A DNA stretch of 64,000 bases from Tenodera sinensis (Eukaryota; Arthropoda; Insecta; Mantodea; Mantidae), in the NCBI GenBank assembly GCA_030765045.1, contig CM060962.1, forward strand, positions 168,927,259 to 168,991,258, written 5' to 3'. A program made the position numbers and the translations under genes. The stretch's first letter is position 1; each line of letters opens with the position of its first letter. Below the pieces are notes generated by a model. It had not been told where the DNA came from, did no database searches, and worked only from the letters and a program-made list of their open reading frames with translations. Of this stretch, positions 36,876 through 49,452 are shown piece by piece.

Positions 36876-37117
36876 GGCGGCGCCGCGGCCGAGCGGTTAG
36901 CGCGCTCGCCTACCACCTAGGGGGCCCGGGTTCGATCCCAGGGACCCGCATGTAGTATTCGTGGTGGACGAAGCGGCGTCAGGGTGGGTTTTCTCCGGGT
37001 ACTCCGGTTTCCCCCGCCATCTCATTCCACCGGTGCTCCATCTTCATGTATCATCAGTGTCACCGCCTGCGGTGCCGTAGTAGTAAAAGCGGGCGTTAAA
37101 CACTACAACAACAACAA
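36876..37117 (+). mobile_element. SINE-B, short form, with exact 11-bp TSD
   Basis: CTTTTCCTTAG at 36865-36875 and 37118-37128. Box A GCGGCCGAGCGGTTAG, box B GGGTTCGATCCCAGG, (CAA)n tail. It is the best-preserved promoter head of the family in this window. Confidence 0.93.
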
Positions 37118-37405
37118 CTTTTCCTTAGCTTACCCGGCATTGTCAACAATATTACATGCTTCTAGTCCTTTCTTATTGGTTGCTGGATTTGTAACTGTGT
37201 ACTGCCACCGATTAAATTAGCTGTTTGGTTAAAATAATAATTTATTCCGTACAGTCAGGACATTTCAGTCAAATTACGTTTCTTTCAAACATCATGCACG
37301 AAATGTGAATATAATCAATGACCCAACCATAGATTATTGTTCTAAGATATCAGAGAGACTGCTTCTTTTGTTTATACTGGATTGGGCTCTCTTTCCACAC
37401 TGCAG

Positions 37406-37693
37406 GTGCAAATTCATTATCGTGTCTTCATTGACCAAGCTGAGTTGAAGCCTATTTACTGGTTATTCACAGACGATAATAAGTGCGCGAGTGTTTCTGA
37501 TTGTGTAAGCATAAGCGACCGTGCATATGACAGAATCCGCGAGTTCTTCCAACCTCAAACATCGCAAGGGGAAACCCTTGTGAAGTGGCGAGAAAGAAAT
37601 ACTGCATGTTTTAATGTACCACTTTGGGAAATAAATTCTTCTCTTCCATTAAGGCATTTTGACGATCTCACATCGGAGCTTAACAAGTGTTAA
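37406..37693 (+). CDS. Possible terminal exon of an unknown gene
   Basis: An open frame of 95 codons plus TAA follows a good 3' splice-site context: pyrimidine-rich 37367-37400 then CACACTGCAG. It begins VQIHYRVFIDQAELKPIYW and ends FDDLTSELNKC, with balanced, non-repetitive composition unlike the simple-sequence frames around it. I do not recognise a family. It may instead be the 3' coding end of a transposon, because a G-run follows at once and CCCCCTTGAAAAAAAGTGTC with an AACGCCCATG motif at 37918-37955 recalls the end of ZMYM/TTF-type hAT elements. Confidence 0.3.
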   Translation: MQIHYRVFIDQAELKPIYWLFTDDNKCASVSDCVSISDRAYDRIREFFQPQTSQGETLVKWRERNTACFNVPLWEINSSLPLRHFDDLTSELNKC

Positions 37694-37960
37694 GGGGGGG
37701 GGGGAGGGCAAGGGGGGCCGCGGCCCTCCTTGGAAATTAATGAATTTAATGTGCAGTCAATTACTATCAGACTACAGTTTTAGTTCTGATGTAAAGAACA
37801 GTGTTTATTTTGTTAATATGTTTAACCGCAACAAATACTATAACCCATATCTTTTACAGTTTTTGTCAACAGAATAATGAATTAATATTGTTTGATTGCA
37901 AACTTCCAATATACACCCCGCCCCCTTGAAAAAAAGTGTCTGCCAACGCCCATGGGGTGA
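37694..37960. other. G-rich run and possible hAT-like element end
   Basis: A run of G with one A at 37694-37708, GGGGGGCC at 37713-37720, then an AT-rich stretch, then CCCCGCCCCCTTGAAAAA near 37916-37932. The combination resembles the 3' end of some hAT elements. No matching opposite end was found. Confidence 0.35.
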
Positions 37961-38927
37961 TGAGCTTGTGAAACGTGCTGTGCGTATGCATGTGCATAGG
38001 TTTTTCATTAAAAATGAGTTGCCAATGCTAATAAGGAATTGCTCCATTACCAGATACTCCGTAAATGTAGATTAAATATTTGTTTATATAATTGTTGCAT
38101 GTTTCCAACACTTAATTTGCATGAGTCACGCATGTTTTCTTCAGGTTTACATTCAAGTTATGCCGCATGTTCACTTCAGTGTTATGTAAACCACATTTAT
38201 GGTGGGAACAACTTCAGCCTATAAACAAGAACGAAACGCCGATGGGTACATGGGTGCATTGAGGGTAAGCGTATAAAAACACATATTAACGTTATAAGGT
38301 TATATTCAATTTTCTGATAATTGAAACAAATCTACGTATACCGAGTTGCTATTTACCTACTCGTAATAGTAAAAATAATATATTCAAATTATGGAGTATG
38401 TATAAAGTAAAAGTGAAGCATAAAGATGCAAAAATATTTTTAAAGCGTAGGTCTTCTGGTAGAGGTTAAGCGTTGTACAAGTACTACAACCCTTACTCGT
38501 GGTTTTGAGGAAGTTTCAAAATATGCCTAATCATTTACTCGGCTTTGAAAAGCGGTGGGAAGGTGACTTATCTTTAAAGCAGGATTGGGAGAGAATGACA
38601 TTATATGAATTTTTACCTTACGTTGCAGCTAAACTTGCCGATATTGTATTTTTCAACTAGTACATTTTGCCTAATCAGTTGTCTGCAACGGCTAGAGCTC
38701 CAACGTTCGCGGAAAAAAACTTCACGTGATGAATTTTAAGGGAGGATTCAGAATTCATATTTTCCGGTTTCACGTTTTTGGTATCCCTAAGCAGAAAGCA
38801 TCAAGGCTTAAATATGTTTATTCCTCCCACTTGTTAAACCCGAATTCTTCAAAGAATGTGCCAATATTACTTTAATTACAACTATTACATCTATGAAATG
38901 TGAAAAATTAAACTATATAAAAGTAAA
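37961..38927. other. No feature recognised
   Basis: Nothing supported. Confidence 0.4.
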
Positions 38928-38940
38928 CACTAATTAACGA

Positions 38941-39054
38941 GTAAGTGAGCGAATGAGTGAGTGAGTGAGTGAGTGAGTGAGTGAGTGAGTGAGTGAGTGA
39001 GTGAATGAGTGAGTGGTGTTTAAGGGCCCGTCGACAACTAGGTCATTTGGTCCC
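38941..39054 (-). mobile_element. GGGCCC/CACT micro-element, copy 4
   Basis: Minus strand: GGGACCAAATGACCTAGTTG, TCGACGGGCCCTTAAAC, then about 70 bp of (CACT)n. Direct repeats CACTAATTAACGA (38928-38940) and CACTAAGTAACGA (39055-39067), 12 of 13 identical. Confidence 0.78.
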
Positions 39055-39149
39055 CACTAAGTAACGATCTACTATACTGGAGTAGATCCAAATTTGAAAC
39101 ATGTCTATGAGGTTGCCTGGCTGTATTTTTACTTTCTCTATTAGCTAGG

Positions 39150-40015
39150 TATAGTGAGTAGAAGTACCTATTGTATTCAACCCAAAATTTCGATGTCGAG
39201 ATTTCACCAGAAATATGTTTTGAGGCCCCCTGAATCAAAAAACCAGTTTTTGAAAAAGTCCCTGTTTGTGTGTGTATTTGTGTGTGCGTGTGGGGGGGGG
39301 GGGGTCTGCCTGACAACAGCGTGACTCAAAAAAGAAAAGTCGGTTAAAAACCAAGGCTGGTATTGAAGTTTAATATCTTTTGAGGATGCGACACGAAGAT
39401 TTTGAAGAAAATTCCTCCACCCTTAAATACCCTTTACATGTAAAATGTTTAGAAAATTTTGATTCTCTCAAAAATGACTCTAACAATTTTAAGATATTAA
39501 AAATGACATTTTTGTGGCAAATGAAATGTAGGTATATTTTGAATTTTCTGCCTATAGCACAAGTACTCCTGTTTACTCTTGATGACCTTTGCATAACTGG
39601 TAAACTGTAAGAGACCAAATCTACAGAGGCATAGATCTCGTTAAAACATGCAGGTTATGTCCAAATGCATTTTTTGTGGAGTGAACCATTTCGGAGATAT
39701 TACTTGTTATTTGTGTGAGATTTGCCATACTCAAACTTTTCTCAAGTGGAAGGTCGTTATTCGCTTTTTATCTCCTGGCCTTGGAAAGAGAGCCAAATTT
39801 CATAGCCTTCATATAGCCACCAGGTTTGAAAGATTTAACTATCGCTCAAAGCCTACTGTATTCCCACATTCTCTTTGCATCTACAAGAAAATTACCCATA
39901 AGAAAATTTCTATAAGTGTTAACCTCGACTAACATGAAGAAGATAAAGGAATAAGAGTGTGTAAGAATAGTTAGTACAGGAGTAGTGAAAGTTATGTGAG
40001 TGCAACACCTAAGAT
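39150..40015 (+). repeat. Rep1 dispersed repeat, copy 5, near full length
   Basis: Entry TATTGTATTCAACCC, GGCCCCCTGAATCAAAAA, a short TG tract and a G-run (39262-39303), then the downstream blocks: CACGAAGATTTTGAAGAAAA, TGCATAACTGGTAAACTG, GTGAACCATTTCGGAGATAT, AAAGCCTACTGTATTCCCA. This copy lacks the (TTA)n found in copy 6 at the homologous point. Confidence 0.8.
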
Positions 40016-40701
40016 TTTTGAAATAAATTTGCTTAAATTTGAGATAACCGGATAGCGAAAATTATATGGACAGTTGGAATATCTACTTTAAACATTTAGT
40101 ATTTTTCCACCTACATTCCGCAGAATGTAAATCGAAAGTATGCCAACCAAGTTAGGGCAGATAAACAAGTCAAAGTAGTATTAATATTTCCTTAGCCTAC
40201 ATTGCTGTAAAATCTGCTACAGTAACCAATATATGGACTATGTTAATAGCAAATTCCTTTGCATTAGTATCGTAGAAGCCATTTTATAAATTAGTATTAA
40301 TAGCCAATGTATGTTCCTTTATGCGTCATTATACAGCAAAGAATCAAAGAATTCTGTTATTTGTTTTCTCTTCGGAAGAAACTGGGTCCTTAATGTAGGT
40401 CACTGTGTACATATGGAAGGAATAATGAAAACATGTTTACATCGGGGAGAAGGTGACCACCTGGGAAATCTCAGCAAGAACAAGGACACGGTGCGTTACA
40501 AAATTACATTATGTGAAACCAGGGCATAGGGAAACAAGGAGTTTCACACTGCGTGGTCAGTAACTGATGTTTTTTTACCCTTTTCTCCATCTTCTTCCCT
40601 GGGGACTGTAATCTGAATACAGAAATTTCTGTAATTTTCTGTAAGTATATCTCTCTCCTTTCTGTTGTCCTTTATAGCCAGTGTTATCGAATTGTTGTAT
40701 A
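40016..40701. other. No feature recognised
   Basis: Nothing supported. Confidence 0.4.
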
Positions 40702-41005
40702 CAGCCTGGAAGACGCTGCTTCGGAGATACGTTCATCAGGGATTCTACATGAGTGTATTAAATATTTCTAATAAAATTACCGTCAATAAAGATTCGTTTT
40801 GCCGAAAAAAGTATATTCTGTAAAATATTTGGAACCATCTAGCTTCTTGAGGAATGGATATAAATGATTTATTATTTCAATGCCACGTAAACATTGTGTG
40901 AACAATGCTGTAATGTGTTCCTATCTTAATTTTAATGAATTGAGTCACAATTTGAAGTTAAAATGTCGTGCAAAATTTAATTTCTAAGAATCATAACATA
41001 GGTAC
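40702..41005 (+). mobile_element. Palindromic MITE (CAGGGTGGAAG family), copy 3, one arm
   Basis: Starts CAGCCTGGAAGACGCTGC after TA (40700-40701). It continues through GGGATTCTACATGA, AAATATTTGGAACC and AAACATTGTGTGAACAATGC, then fades near 41005. The second arm is lost. Confidence 0.68.
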
Positions 41006-41301
41006 TCAGGCTCACTTTTGGAAATGTAAATACAATTATTATACGTGTGGTATGAATGGGTGTTGCTAGGGTTACGGAAGAAGATTATGACTTTTGATTG
41101 GCTTACTTCACGCTTTCGGTGAGACATTGTGAGACACAATACGTTTTATGATTAATGTTGTTGCGGTATTACATCTCTTCGAATTGAACGCCGTGTTTGC
41201 TGTGTACCTTCTCCTGCACACGTGTGCTACGTTACGTCCTTCCCCTTGGAACTGGCATTCACTAAAAAAAGAATATCCAAAACAATGAAGTTCTCTTACA
41301 A

Positions 41302-41418
41302 GCAGAACAAAGTTCACGCACGCCACTGACTGGATTTAACCCTGTGATTTCTGCAACTCTTTTAACGCACGAAGGGTTATCTATTTACCCGAGGGCCGGC
41401 TGGAATGGGCCACCTGTT
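41302..41418 (+). repeat. R3 repeat end, copy 2
   Basis: Nearly identical to 7291-7408 over its length, ending GGGCCACCTG then TTAT. Sequence to the left is not shared. Confidence 0.65.
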
Positions 41419-41617
41419 ATAAAGCGCTCTATAGTTACATCTCAAATAGCTTTCCTGTCTTACAAGTAAATCTGACGGTGGTGAAAGAATTCCCGTACGC
41501 TTTTTCCGAAAACATTTTTACGAATGAACACTTTTTCGAAAAGCAGGAGCGATGAAACAAAAATTTTCCAATACCATTTTCCGAAATTCAATGTTTCCGA
41601 ATACATCTTTATTGAAA

Positions 41618-41777
41618 GGCCCAAATGACCTAGCTGTCGACGGGGCCCTTAAGCTCCACTCACTGACTCACTGACTCACTCATTCACTCACCTACTCACT
41701 CACTCCATTCACTCACTCACTCCACTCACTCGCTCACTTACTCACTCACTCACTCACTCACTCACTCACTCACTCAC
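41618..41777 (+). mobile_element. GGGCCC/CACT micro-element, copy 5
   Basis: Begins GGCCCAAATGACCTAGCTG, then TCGACGGGGCCCTTAAG, followed by about 120 bp of CACT/CATT repeats. TCTTTATTGAAA flanks it at 41606-41617 and 41778-41789, exact over 12 bp (the first base of the second copy may belong to the tail). Confidence 0.82.
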
Positions 41778-41944
41778 TCTTTATTGAAATATTTGAAAAG
41801 TTGATAACTGTATGTACAAAACAAAAATATGAAAGTATAAGCTATGTCCGATGGTGCGAAAATACTCGAGCTGTCGATTTGCACTTTTAAATATTTCATA
41901 TTTTAGTACCATTGAAGTAATTATACTCTGCAAGGCAACCACTT

Positions 41945-42281
41945 CTTCACTTTCCTCGTACTGAACGGCTCAGAGGAAATTCCTGTACCATTGTTTCTGT
42001 ATTTCTTTGTTCCTTTTGAAGTTCCGTCAATGCAGTATAAAATATAGATGATGTTTACCCAGCACCAGATGGAATCTGTTGTGCAATCCATCGCTAATGT
42101 TATTGGTGTGGTATTCATTCTCCAATGTAGCATTATATTGGTCCCACCACTCAAGCCGATAACGAGGTTGCACTGCACGTCTTCTGCCTTGTACCCTGCC
42201 ACCTAAAATGTAGATTACATCGAAATAATCCAATGTTTGCAAAATGTCATCACTTCCGGTTCTCTTAATTTCCGAGAGCAT
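41945..42281 (-). pseudogene. MULE-type transposase C-terminal fragment
   Basis: Minus strand: YFDVIYILGGRVQGRRRAVQ, YRLEWWDQYNATLENEYHTN, NISDGLHNRFH, a frame change, and GTSKGTKKYRNNG. The TNNxxxGxHNRF pattern matches the segment in insect MULE/FLYWCH-associated proteins that reads TNNAVEGWHN, here with Trp replaced by Leu. The catalytic DDE region upstream is not visible. Confidence 0.55.
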
Positions 42282-42893
42282 GTAATGACGTCTGCTACAG
42301 GGACAAACGCGAGTGACAACATCATGTGGATTTCAGTCTTCAATTTTCGATTGTCCGGGTTGTTATAAAAAAAAAGTTAGTGAAACAACAGCAGTTGGGA
42401 ATATTGCCCTTTCCTATTCATAAATCGCACATGATTCGATTTGACAATGAGAGGTCTTCAGGCAAAACACTGCAGAATTTAGAATTTCCTCAGGAACTCT
42501 TGTGTACGATCACTGCCATTTTTTGTGCTACAGTAAATAGCAGAATCGTGTAGAAGTTGCAATCCACCTCTTCCCGAAGGAAGTACTTTTGCTTGTTTAA
42601 TTGTAACTCTAACCTTGTAGATTTCAACAAAATGTAATTCTAACCTAGTAGATTTTGACGAATTTTAAAACCAAGTACTATTGCTTAGCAACAGTGTACA
42701 TTTGAGAAATATTTTCAGTACGCTATTTTCAGTAAGAAGTTTTAGATAAAGACATGTCGGAGAAGTGTCCTTTCGGAAAAATGAATTCGGAAAGTTGGAA
42801 TCGGAAGAAAGCGTATTCGGAAAATGGTCATTCGGATATTTAGAATACGCAAAAATATTTTCGGAAGAACGGAAAAGTGTCCAGCTTGTGTAC

Positions 42894-44397
42894 GGTTTTC
42901 AGAGGAATGGATTTTAATGACAGTTGAAGGTACATGATTGTTCATGGAATATAGGAAGCCTAAACGGAAACAGAGATTACTTGGTTACTATCATACCTAT
43001 AACAGTCTTGATGCATTTAAAATACGCATTCCTATGCAATAATGTGTTACAGTGGTCCCGATTATATTATTTGATTCTACATAATAGATATTCACAACTT
43101 CTGGACTTGTTATAAAATCAAATTTTCTGGATTTCATTTTGATTCCTGGTTTAGTTTTAATATCAAAGGAAGTTGTTGGAGAAAGACTTAACTGTTTGAA
43201 GCTTGTCGAGGATTTGGAAGCTTGATTCTGATCTTCTTGTATTGTTATGTTCCCATTATTTGGGATTGCCTTCTGAAGATTCTCCAATAGAGCATAATTC
43301 CAAAATTTATGAATCCAATTTCCAACACCAAGTTTTCTATTTTTATGAGAACCCCGAACATAATTTCAATAATTTAGATATTTTATTAATTTAGATATGA
43401 TTCACACCTGCGTATCTTTTAAAAGTTGTATTGAATAATTGGGAGGCAAAAAGTGCGCTGTCCTTTTGCCCCACCCGAGCCGTGTGCTCCTGCCTCACAA
43501 TGTGGTCAAAGAAAAAAAACCTCAAAAGACAGACAGGCTGCATACATTTACTATAGTAAGCTTCATCACCGATAGATGGATCCCTAATGTCACCATGTAT
43601 GTATTTGGAACAAGTAAGTAAGTGGGGATTTGTCTCACCAAATAAGGACAAAAATGTTTGCACCAAATTCAAAATTTCTTTCGCGGCGTGTGCCAGCCGA
43701 GCAATAGAAATTCATCAGGTCGGGAAGAAATAATCATTTACATAGAGGCGTAAAGGTGAAATCAGGGGAGTTTTTCGAAAATCATAGACGTGCGTGCGCG
43801 TCAAAATCGCCGTGCAAGTACGCACTAAGTTAAGTAGCGAGCCGACGAACTCTCTAGTGCCCAATATGCATACTTACGTCACAGAAATGAAACCAATAAA
43901 GATTTTAAGCATTCAATCATTATAGACTTGGCGTGAGGTACGAGGTGCAAAATACAGTGTTTTAACGCGAAAAGGTGTTTGCGTGTGTGTGTGAACGATG
44001 TACATGTTGTGAAAAGTGCTGTAATAAACAGGTGTGCAGCCTTTTTTAAACTACAGTCAAGGATACATTATTTCTGAATCCTGCAGCCAAGCGCGAGAAT
44101 GAGTTCTCAGCTCGCTTAATTTCCAGTGAACCCCAGCTAGTCGGACCAGAGTAAACGAGGTGCAGCCACAGCATCGAAACTGGGACCTCAGAGACGACTT
44201 CCAGCTGAGGAAATAGTCCCACTGACGGAGTTACCCGTCACAACTACACGAAATATTATTCTTGCAAGTGCATAAGCTTTCTGAGATTAGCATTCTCCTC
44301 TAAACTCACATGTGAAAGCGGAAGGTAAACCATTACGTAAAATATGCCTTAATCGTAATCAGCAACTGGTTCTCGATTTGATATAGCAGCCAAGGAC
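42894..44397. other. No feature recognised
   Basis: Nothing supported. The region 43780-44240 is less AT-rich, but with no motif I can name. Confidence 0.4.
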
Positions 44398-44409
44398 GAA
44401 CTTTTATCT

Positions 44410-44481
44410 TTTCTCCTCTTCTTTAGCTGATTACCCTCCCCTAATGTGAGACTTACACCCCCTAGGACTTACAAGCCAGTG
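44410..44481 (-). mobile_element. SINE-B 3' end, 72 bp, severely 5'-truncated
   Basis: Only the last block (TTTAGCTGATTACCCTCCCC ... GGACTTACAAGCC, reversed) is present. It is flanked by GAACTTTTATCT (44398) and GAACTCTTATCT (44482), 11 of 12 identical. So it inserted at this length and was not trimmed later. Confidence 0.75.
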
Positions 44482-44570
44482 GAACTCTTATCTACAGTTT
44501 AAAATTTCTTTTGCTGATATACTGAAAGTTTGATGAAGATGACAGTACGTGATTGCACTATTATCTTACT

Positions 44571-45040
44571 GAGCGGGACGGTTTAGGCGGTAACGTCTGT
44601 AGCCCGCATTTGGGAGGTTGCGGGTTCGATCGCCGTGGAAACGTATTGCGACAGATTTTCTCTGTGGTTGTCCCATGTCACTTAGGCGAATGCTGGGGTG
44701 CATTAATCTCTTCTTGAAGGATTCCTTTCCCTCCATTTCTCATTTACCTCCATTGTCATCTTTCAGGTTTGGTTGATAGCGCGGTACGTTCTGGTGAATG
44801 CGGACAGACGGCACAGCTGCTTGCGCTCTGGAACCTCTTCCCTGGCTCTCCCTGGAAGTTGCTGCCCGGGCCGCAAGGGCCTCCTCGCCACCCTCTCCCC
44901 TTGCAGAGGAAATACTTCGGTTATGCGCCAGGTATCAATATCTGCAACTGTTAGGGACTTCAGTGCATCTCTGGGCTTCGCTGGTTCCGGGGTGGTAGCC
45001 CGCATAAGATCCCTGTCGGGGTCGCACAACTGTCTAACTA
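44571..45040 (+). mobile_element. SINE-A, long copy
   Basis: Head GAGCGGGACGGTTTAGGCGG, box B GCGGGTTCGATCGCCG; body with CCCATGTCACTTAGGCGAAT and GGGGTGCATTA; distal part CTGTTAGGGACTTCAGTGC and GGTAGCCCGCATAAGATC. It abuts and appears to have removed the left end of the palindromic MITE that follows. Long open frames on both strands reflect its GC content only. Confidence 0.75.
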
Positions 45041-45044
45041 ACTG

Positions 45045-45443
45045 TTGTGCAAACATTGTGTGAACAATGCTGTAATGCATTTCTACCTTAATTCGAATGA
45101 ATTTAATCACAATTTAATGTTGAAATATCAGCCAAAGTTTAATTTCCCAGAGAGATATGACAACGTCACATTGACATTAAATTTGTGACTCAATTCTTTC
45201 GAATTGAAATAAAAAGACATAACAGCAACGTTCACACAATGTCTGCGCGATAGTCAATAATAAACCCTTTATATCCATTGGTCAAGAGGCTAAATGGCTT
45301 TAAATATACCACATATTATTTGACACAAATTATTTTTTCAGCGAAACGATTTTTGCTTGACAATAATTGTATTGGACGTATTTGCTATACTCATAATGTA
45401 GAAACCCTGGTTAAGTGTGGCCGAAACAGCATCTTCCACCCTG
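45045..45443. mobile_element. Palindromic MITE (CAGGGTGGAAG family), copy 4
   Basis: Starts inside the left arm (AAACATTGTGTGAACAATGC at 45050) and runs through a folded centre to the inverted end CAGGGTGGAAGATGCTGT at 45443, followed by TA. Arms 45050-45130 and 45190-45260 are complementary. Confidence 0.72.
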
Positions 45444-45445
45444 TA

Positions 45446-46424
45446 CATATTCATAATGTATATTAGAAAAATAATCATTGTTTTATTAGATTCTGCCTAC
45501 CATTTTGTGTCAATAATCTCAGGCACTTTCAAAATGAGATTTACCAGCAATAATTAATTAAGCCAGTAACAGCAAATACAAGGATCAATGGCAAGTCAGG
45601 AAAGTCCAAAGAATAACTTTCATAGAAAATTGTGCAATGAACATAGATGCAAGTATTTCAGCGGAAACATCTAAAATCATTGAAATTACTATCTTGAACG
45701 TTAATAGAGATGTTATAGAATGAAGTGTTTATGTAAAATGACTAAAATAGTTGATTGATTAAATAAAGTAATAGGATTTCGGGGAGAACAGTGAAATACA
45801 CAGTATGTAGCCAAATAAAAATAATGTTGGTAAACAAAGGAAACTAGATTCCTTTGGTGATGTACTTCTTCTGGTGTAAGTCATGAGGTAGAATCACTCC
45901 TCATTACCCCTGTATAGAATGCAAATTGTTTTTGAACAATGGAATAAAGATTTTATTACTGTGCGTAAGAAGTACTTTACCGAGCTACAGCAAGCTGCTA
46001 TTTCTTGAACTCTCCGAGCTGCGCTGTAAAATAAGCAGCTTTTCTTACCATGGCAACCGGTCTTAAAATGAAAAGGTTACATTTAATGTGCTCCTGATAT
46101 TATGACAGCACAGAAGAGCCGTATTTTGCCAAGCAGAATGATGATTTTCAACTTAAAAGTAGGTACATAAAGCTGTATTTCCATTACTGTAGTAAAAGTT
46201 TATATCTTGACCCCTGGATTAATGAACAACATTACACACTTTAATCCCTATCACAAGAAACATGTATTGCCTACCTATTTTTGCAATTTATCTCGAAATG
46301 GTAACTAATAATTTTGAATGAAGTATCAAAAGTATGAGATTGTGACTTAAAAAATATTTTGTTTTAATTTTAAGTAAAAAAAAGAAGCTCCAGGTTCCTT
46401 TTTTCTTGCTAATTTTTACGTAAA
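45446..46424. other. No feature recognised
   Basis: Nothing supported. Confidence 0.4.
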
Positions 46425-46625
46425 GGGTACAGACACAGAGGGAACACCTCACCGACTTCGACCTACACAGATCTATTGTGGCTACTAACCCCCAAGAAGC
46501 AGAGATGAAATGAGGGAACCGCAGGTTCCAGATAGGGTCGCAGCTAGACAGGCCACAGAGACGCGCGGAAGTCCCTAACAAGTGCTGAGATCTCTTCATC
46601 CCGGCGCCAGACCCCGCCAAGCAGA
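46425..46625 (-). mobile_element. SINE-A 3' fragment
   Basis: Minus-strand match to 17400-17627 (GGCGCCGGGATGAAGAGA ... TCTGTGTCTGTACCCTT). 5'-truncated. Confidence 0.72.
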
Positions 46626-47253
46626 CATCAGACCCCGAAGGGAGACATAAGACCACAGGAAATTTTGGTATGAGCTGCTTTTATAATTTTATAGGTTGCT
46701 ATGACATATGAGTTTTGGAGTTTTAAATTACTGTTTCTGGGGTAAACACTTCACAAGCAGTTTAGCCTGCACTCGACTATAAACATATATCACTGGACGC
46801 ATATTTCACACACTTATTAACGTTACAGACAGTGTAGAGTATCAAGGCTCACAGTCACCGAATGATATCAGCGGATAAAGCCGAAGATTTATCCGCAGAG
46901 AAAAACGAAACCGAAGCCAATGTGGCCACTTCACTCTGAGTTTTAAAGGAAGATACATGACAGCTGTCAACTTCTTTACGTGGAGAGCTGCATGTTGTCA
47001 AGAATCAGATAGCAAGTTACGCACATCTCCCGTTTACCCTCTCAATACTCCGAACGTATAAAGAAACGTTCGGGTTTATCTGACGGCAGCGAAAACATGC
47101 ATATATAGTCTATATTAGCCTACCTTCAGAACAAAAGTAATTTACCCAAGTTCCATCCAATCATACATTTCCTTCAAGTTCCTGTTTTGCGTTTCTTCCA
47201 AAAACAAAGCCCTTACCGCTACGATATCTGATCTTTCAAATATCCGTTTTCTG
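46626..47253. other. No feature recognised
   Basis: Nothing supported. Confidence 0.4.
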
Positions 47254-49299
<2,046 letters not shown>

Positions 49300-49430
49300 C
49301 CAAACAGCTCGAGAAGCTTCAAATGTCGGGCTTGTACGAGAAGCTTCTCGAAACTTGGATTTCCAGAGAAATCACCGTACCTAAGTCTTGGCTATATAAG
49401 CTAGTCGACACGAGCAGTCGTGTTAGTGTT
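49300..49430 (+). promoter_or_regulatory. Heat-shock-type promoter: two HSE clusters plus TATA box
   Basis: Cluster 1 at 49308-49320 reads CTCGAGAAGCTTC (GAA-2-TTC spacing). Cluster 2 at 49340-49357 reads GAAGCTTCTCGAAACTTG, three perfect and one near-perfect alternating GAA/TTC units at 5-bp pitch, the canonical binding site for trimeric heat-shock factor. TATATAA lies at 49393-49399, and an initiator-like TTAGTG about 32 bp downstream (A at 49425) is correctly placed. No chaperone coding sequence follows in the window, so this may drive a non-coding first exon, a non-coding RNA, or be a stranded relic. Confidence 0.65.
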
Positions 49431-49452
49431 TATCGCCAGTATCAGTATTTAA

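Larger units (their letters stand above)
41478..42893 (-). mobile_element. MULE-like DNA transposon remnant with TTCCGAA arrays at both ends
   Basis: The left end (41490-41605) carries TTTTCCGAAAA-type heptamers in plus orientation; the right end (42750-42880) carries TTCGGAAAA in inverted orientation, several units each. Both outer ends begin near a CCGTAC motif. Between them lies a minus-strand frame with MULE-type residues. The exact TIR start and the expected 9-bp TSD were not found. A micro-element is inserted at 41618. Confidence 0.6.

Noticed and set aside
43960..44260. Possible LTR/primer-binding-site region
   Set aside because: The region looked less AT-rich and leader-like, but no direct LTR pair, tRNA-complementary site or gag/pol sequence could be found.
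44763..45110. Overlapping 96-115 codon frames on both strands
   Set aside because: They lie within a GC-rich SINE-A copy; no domain, and openness on both strands points to composition.
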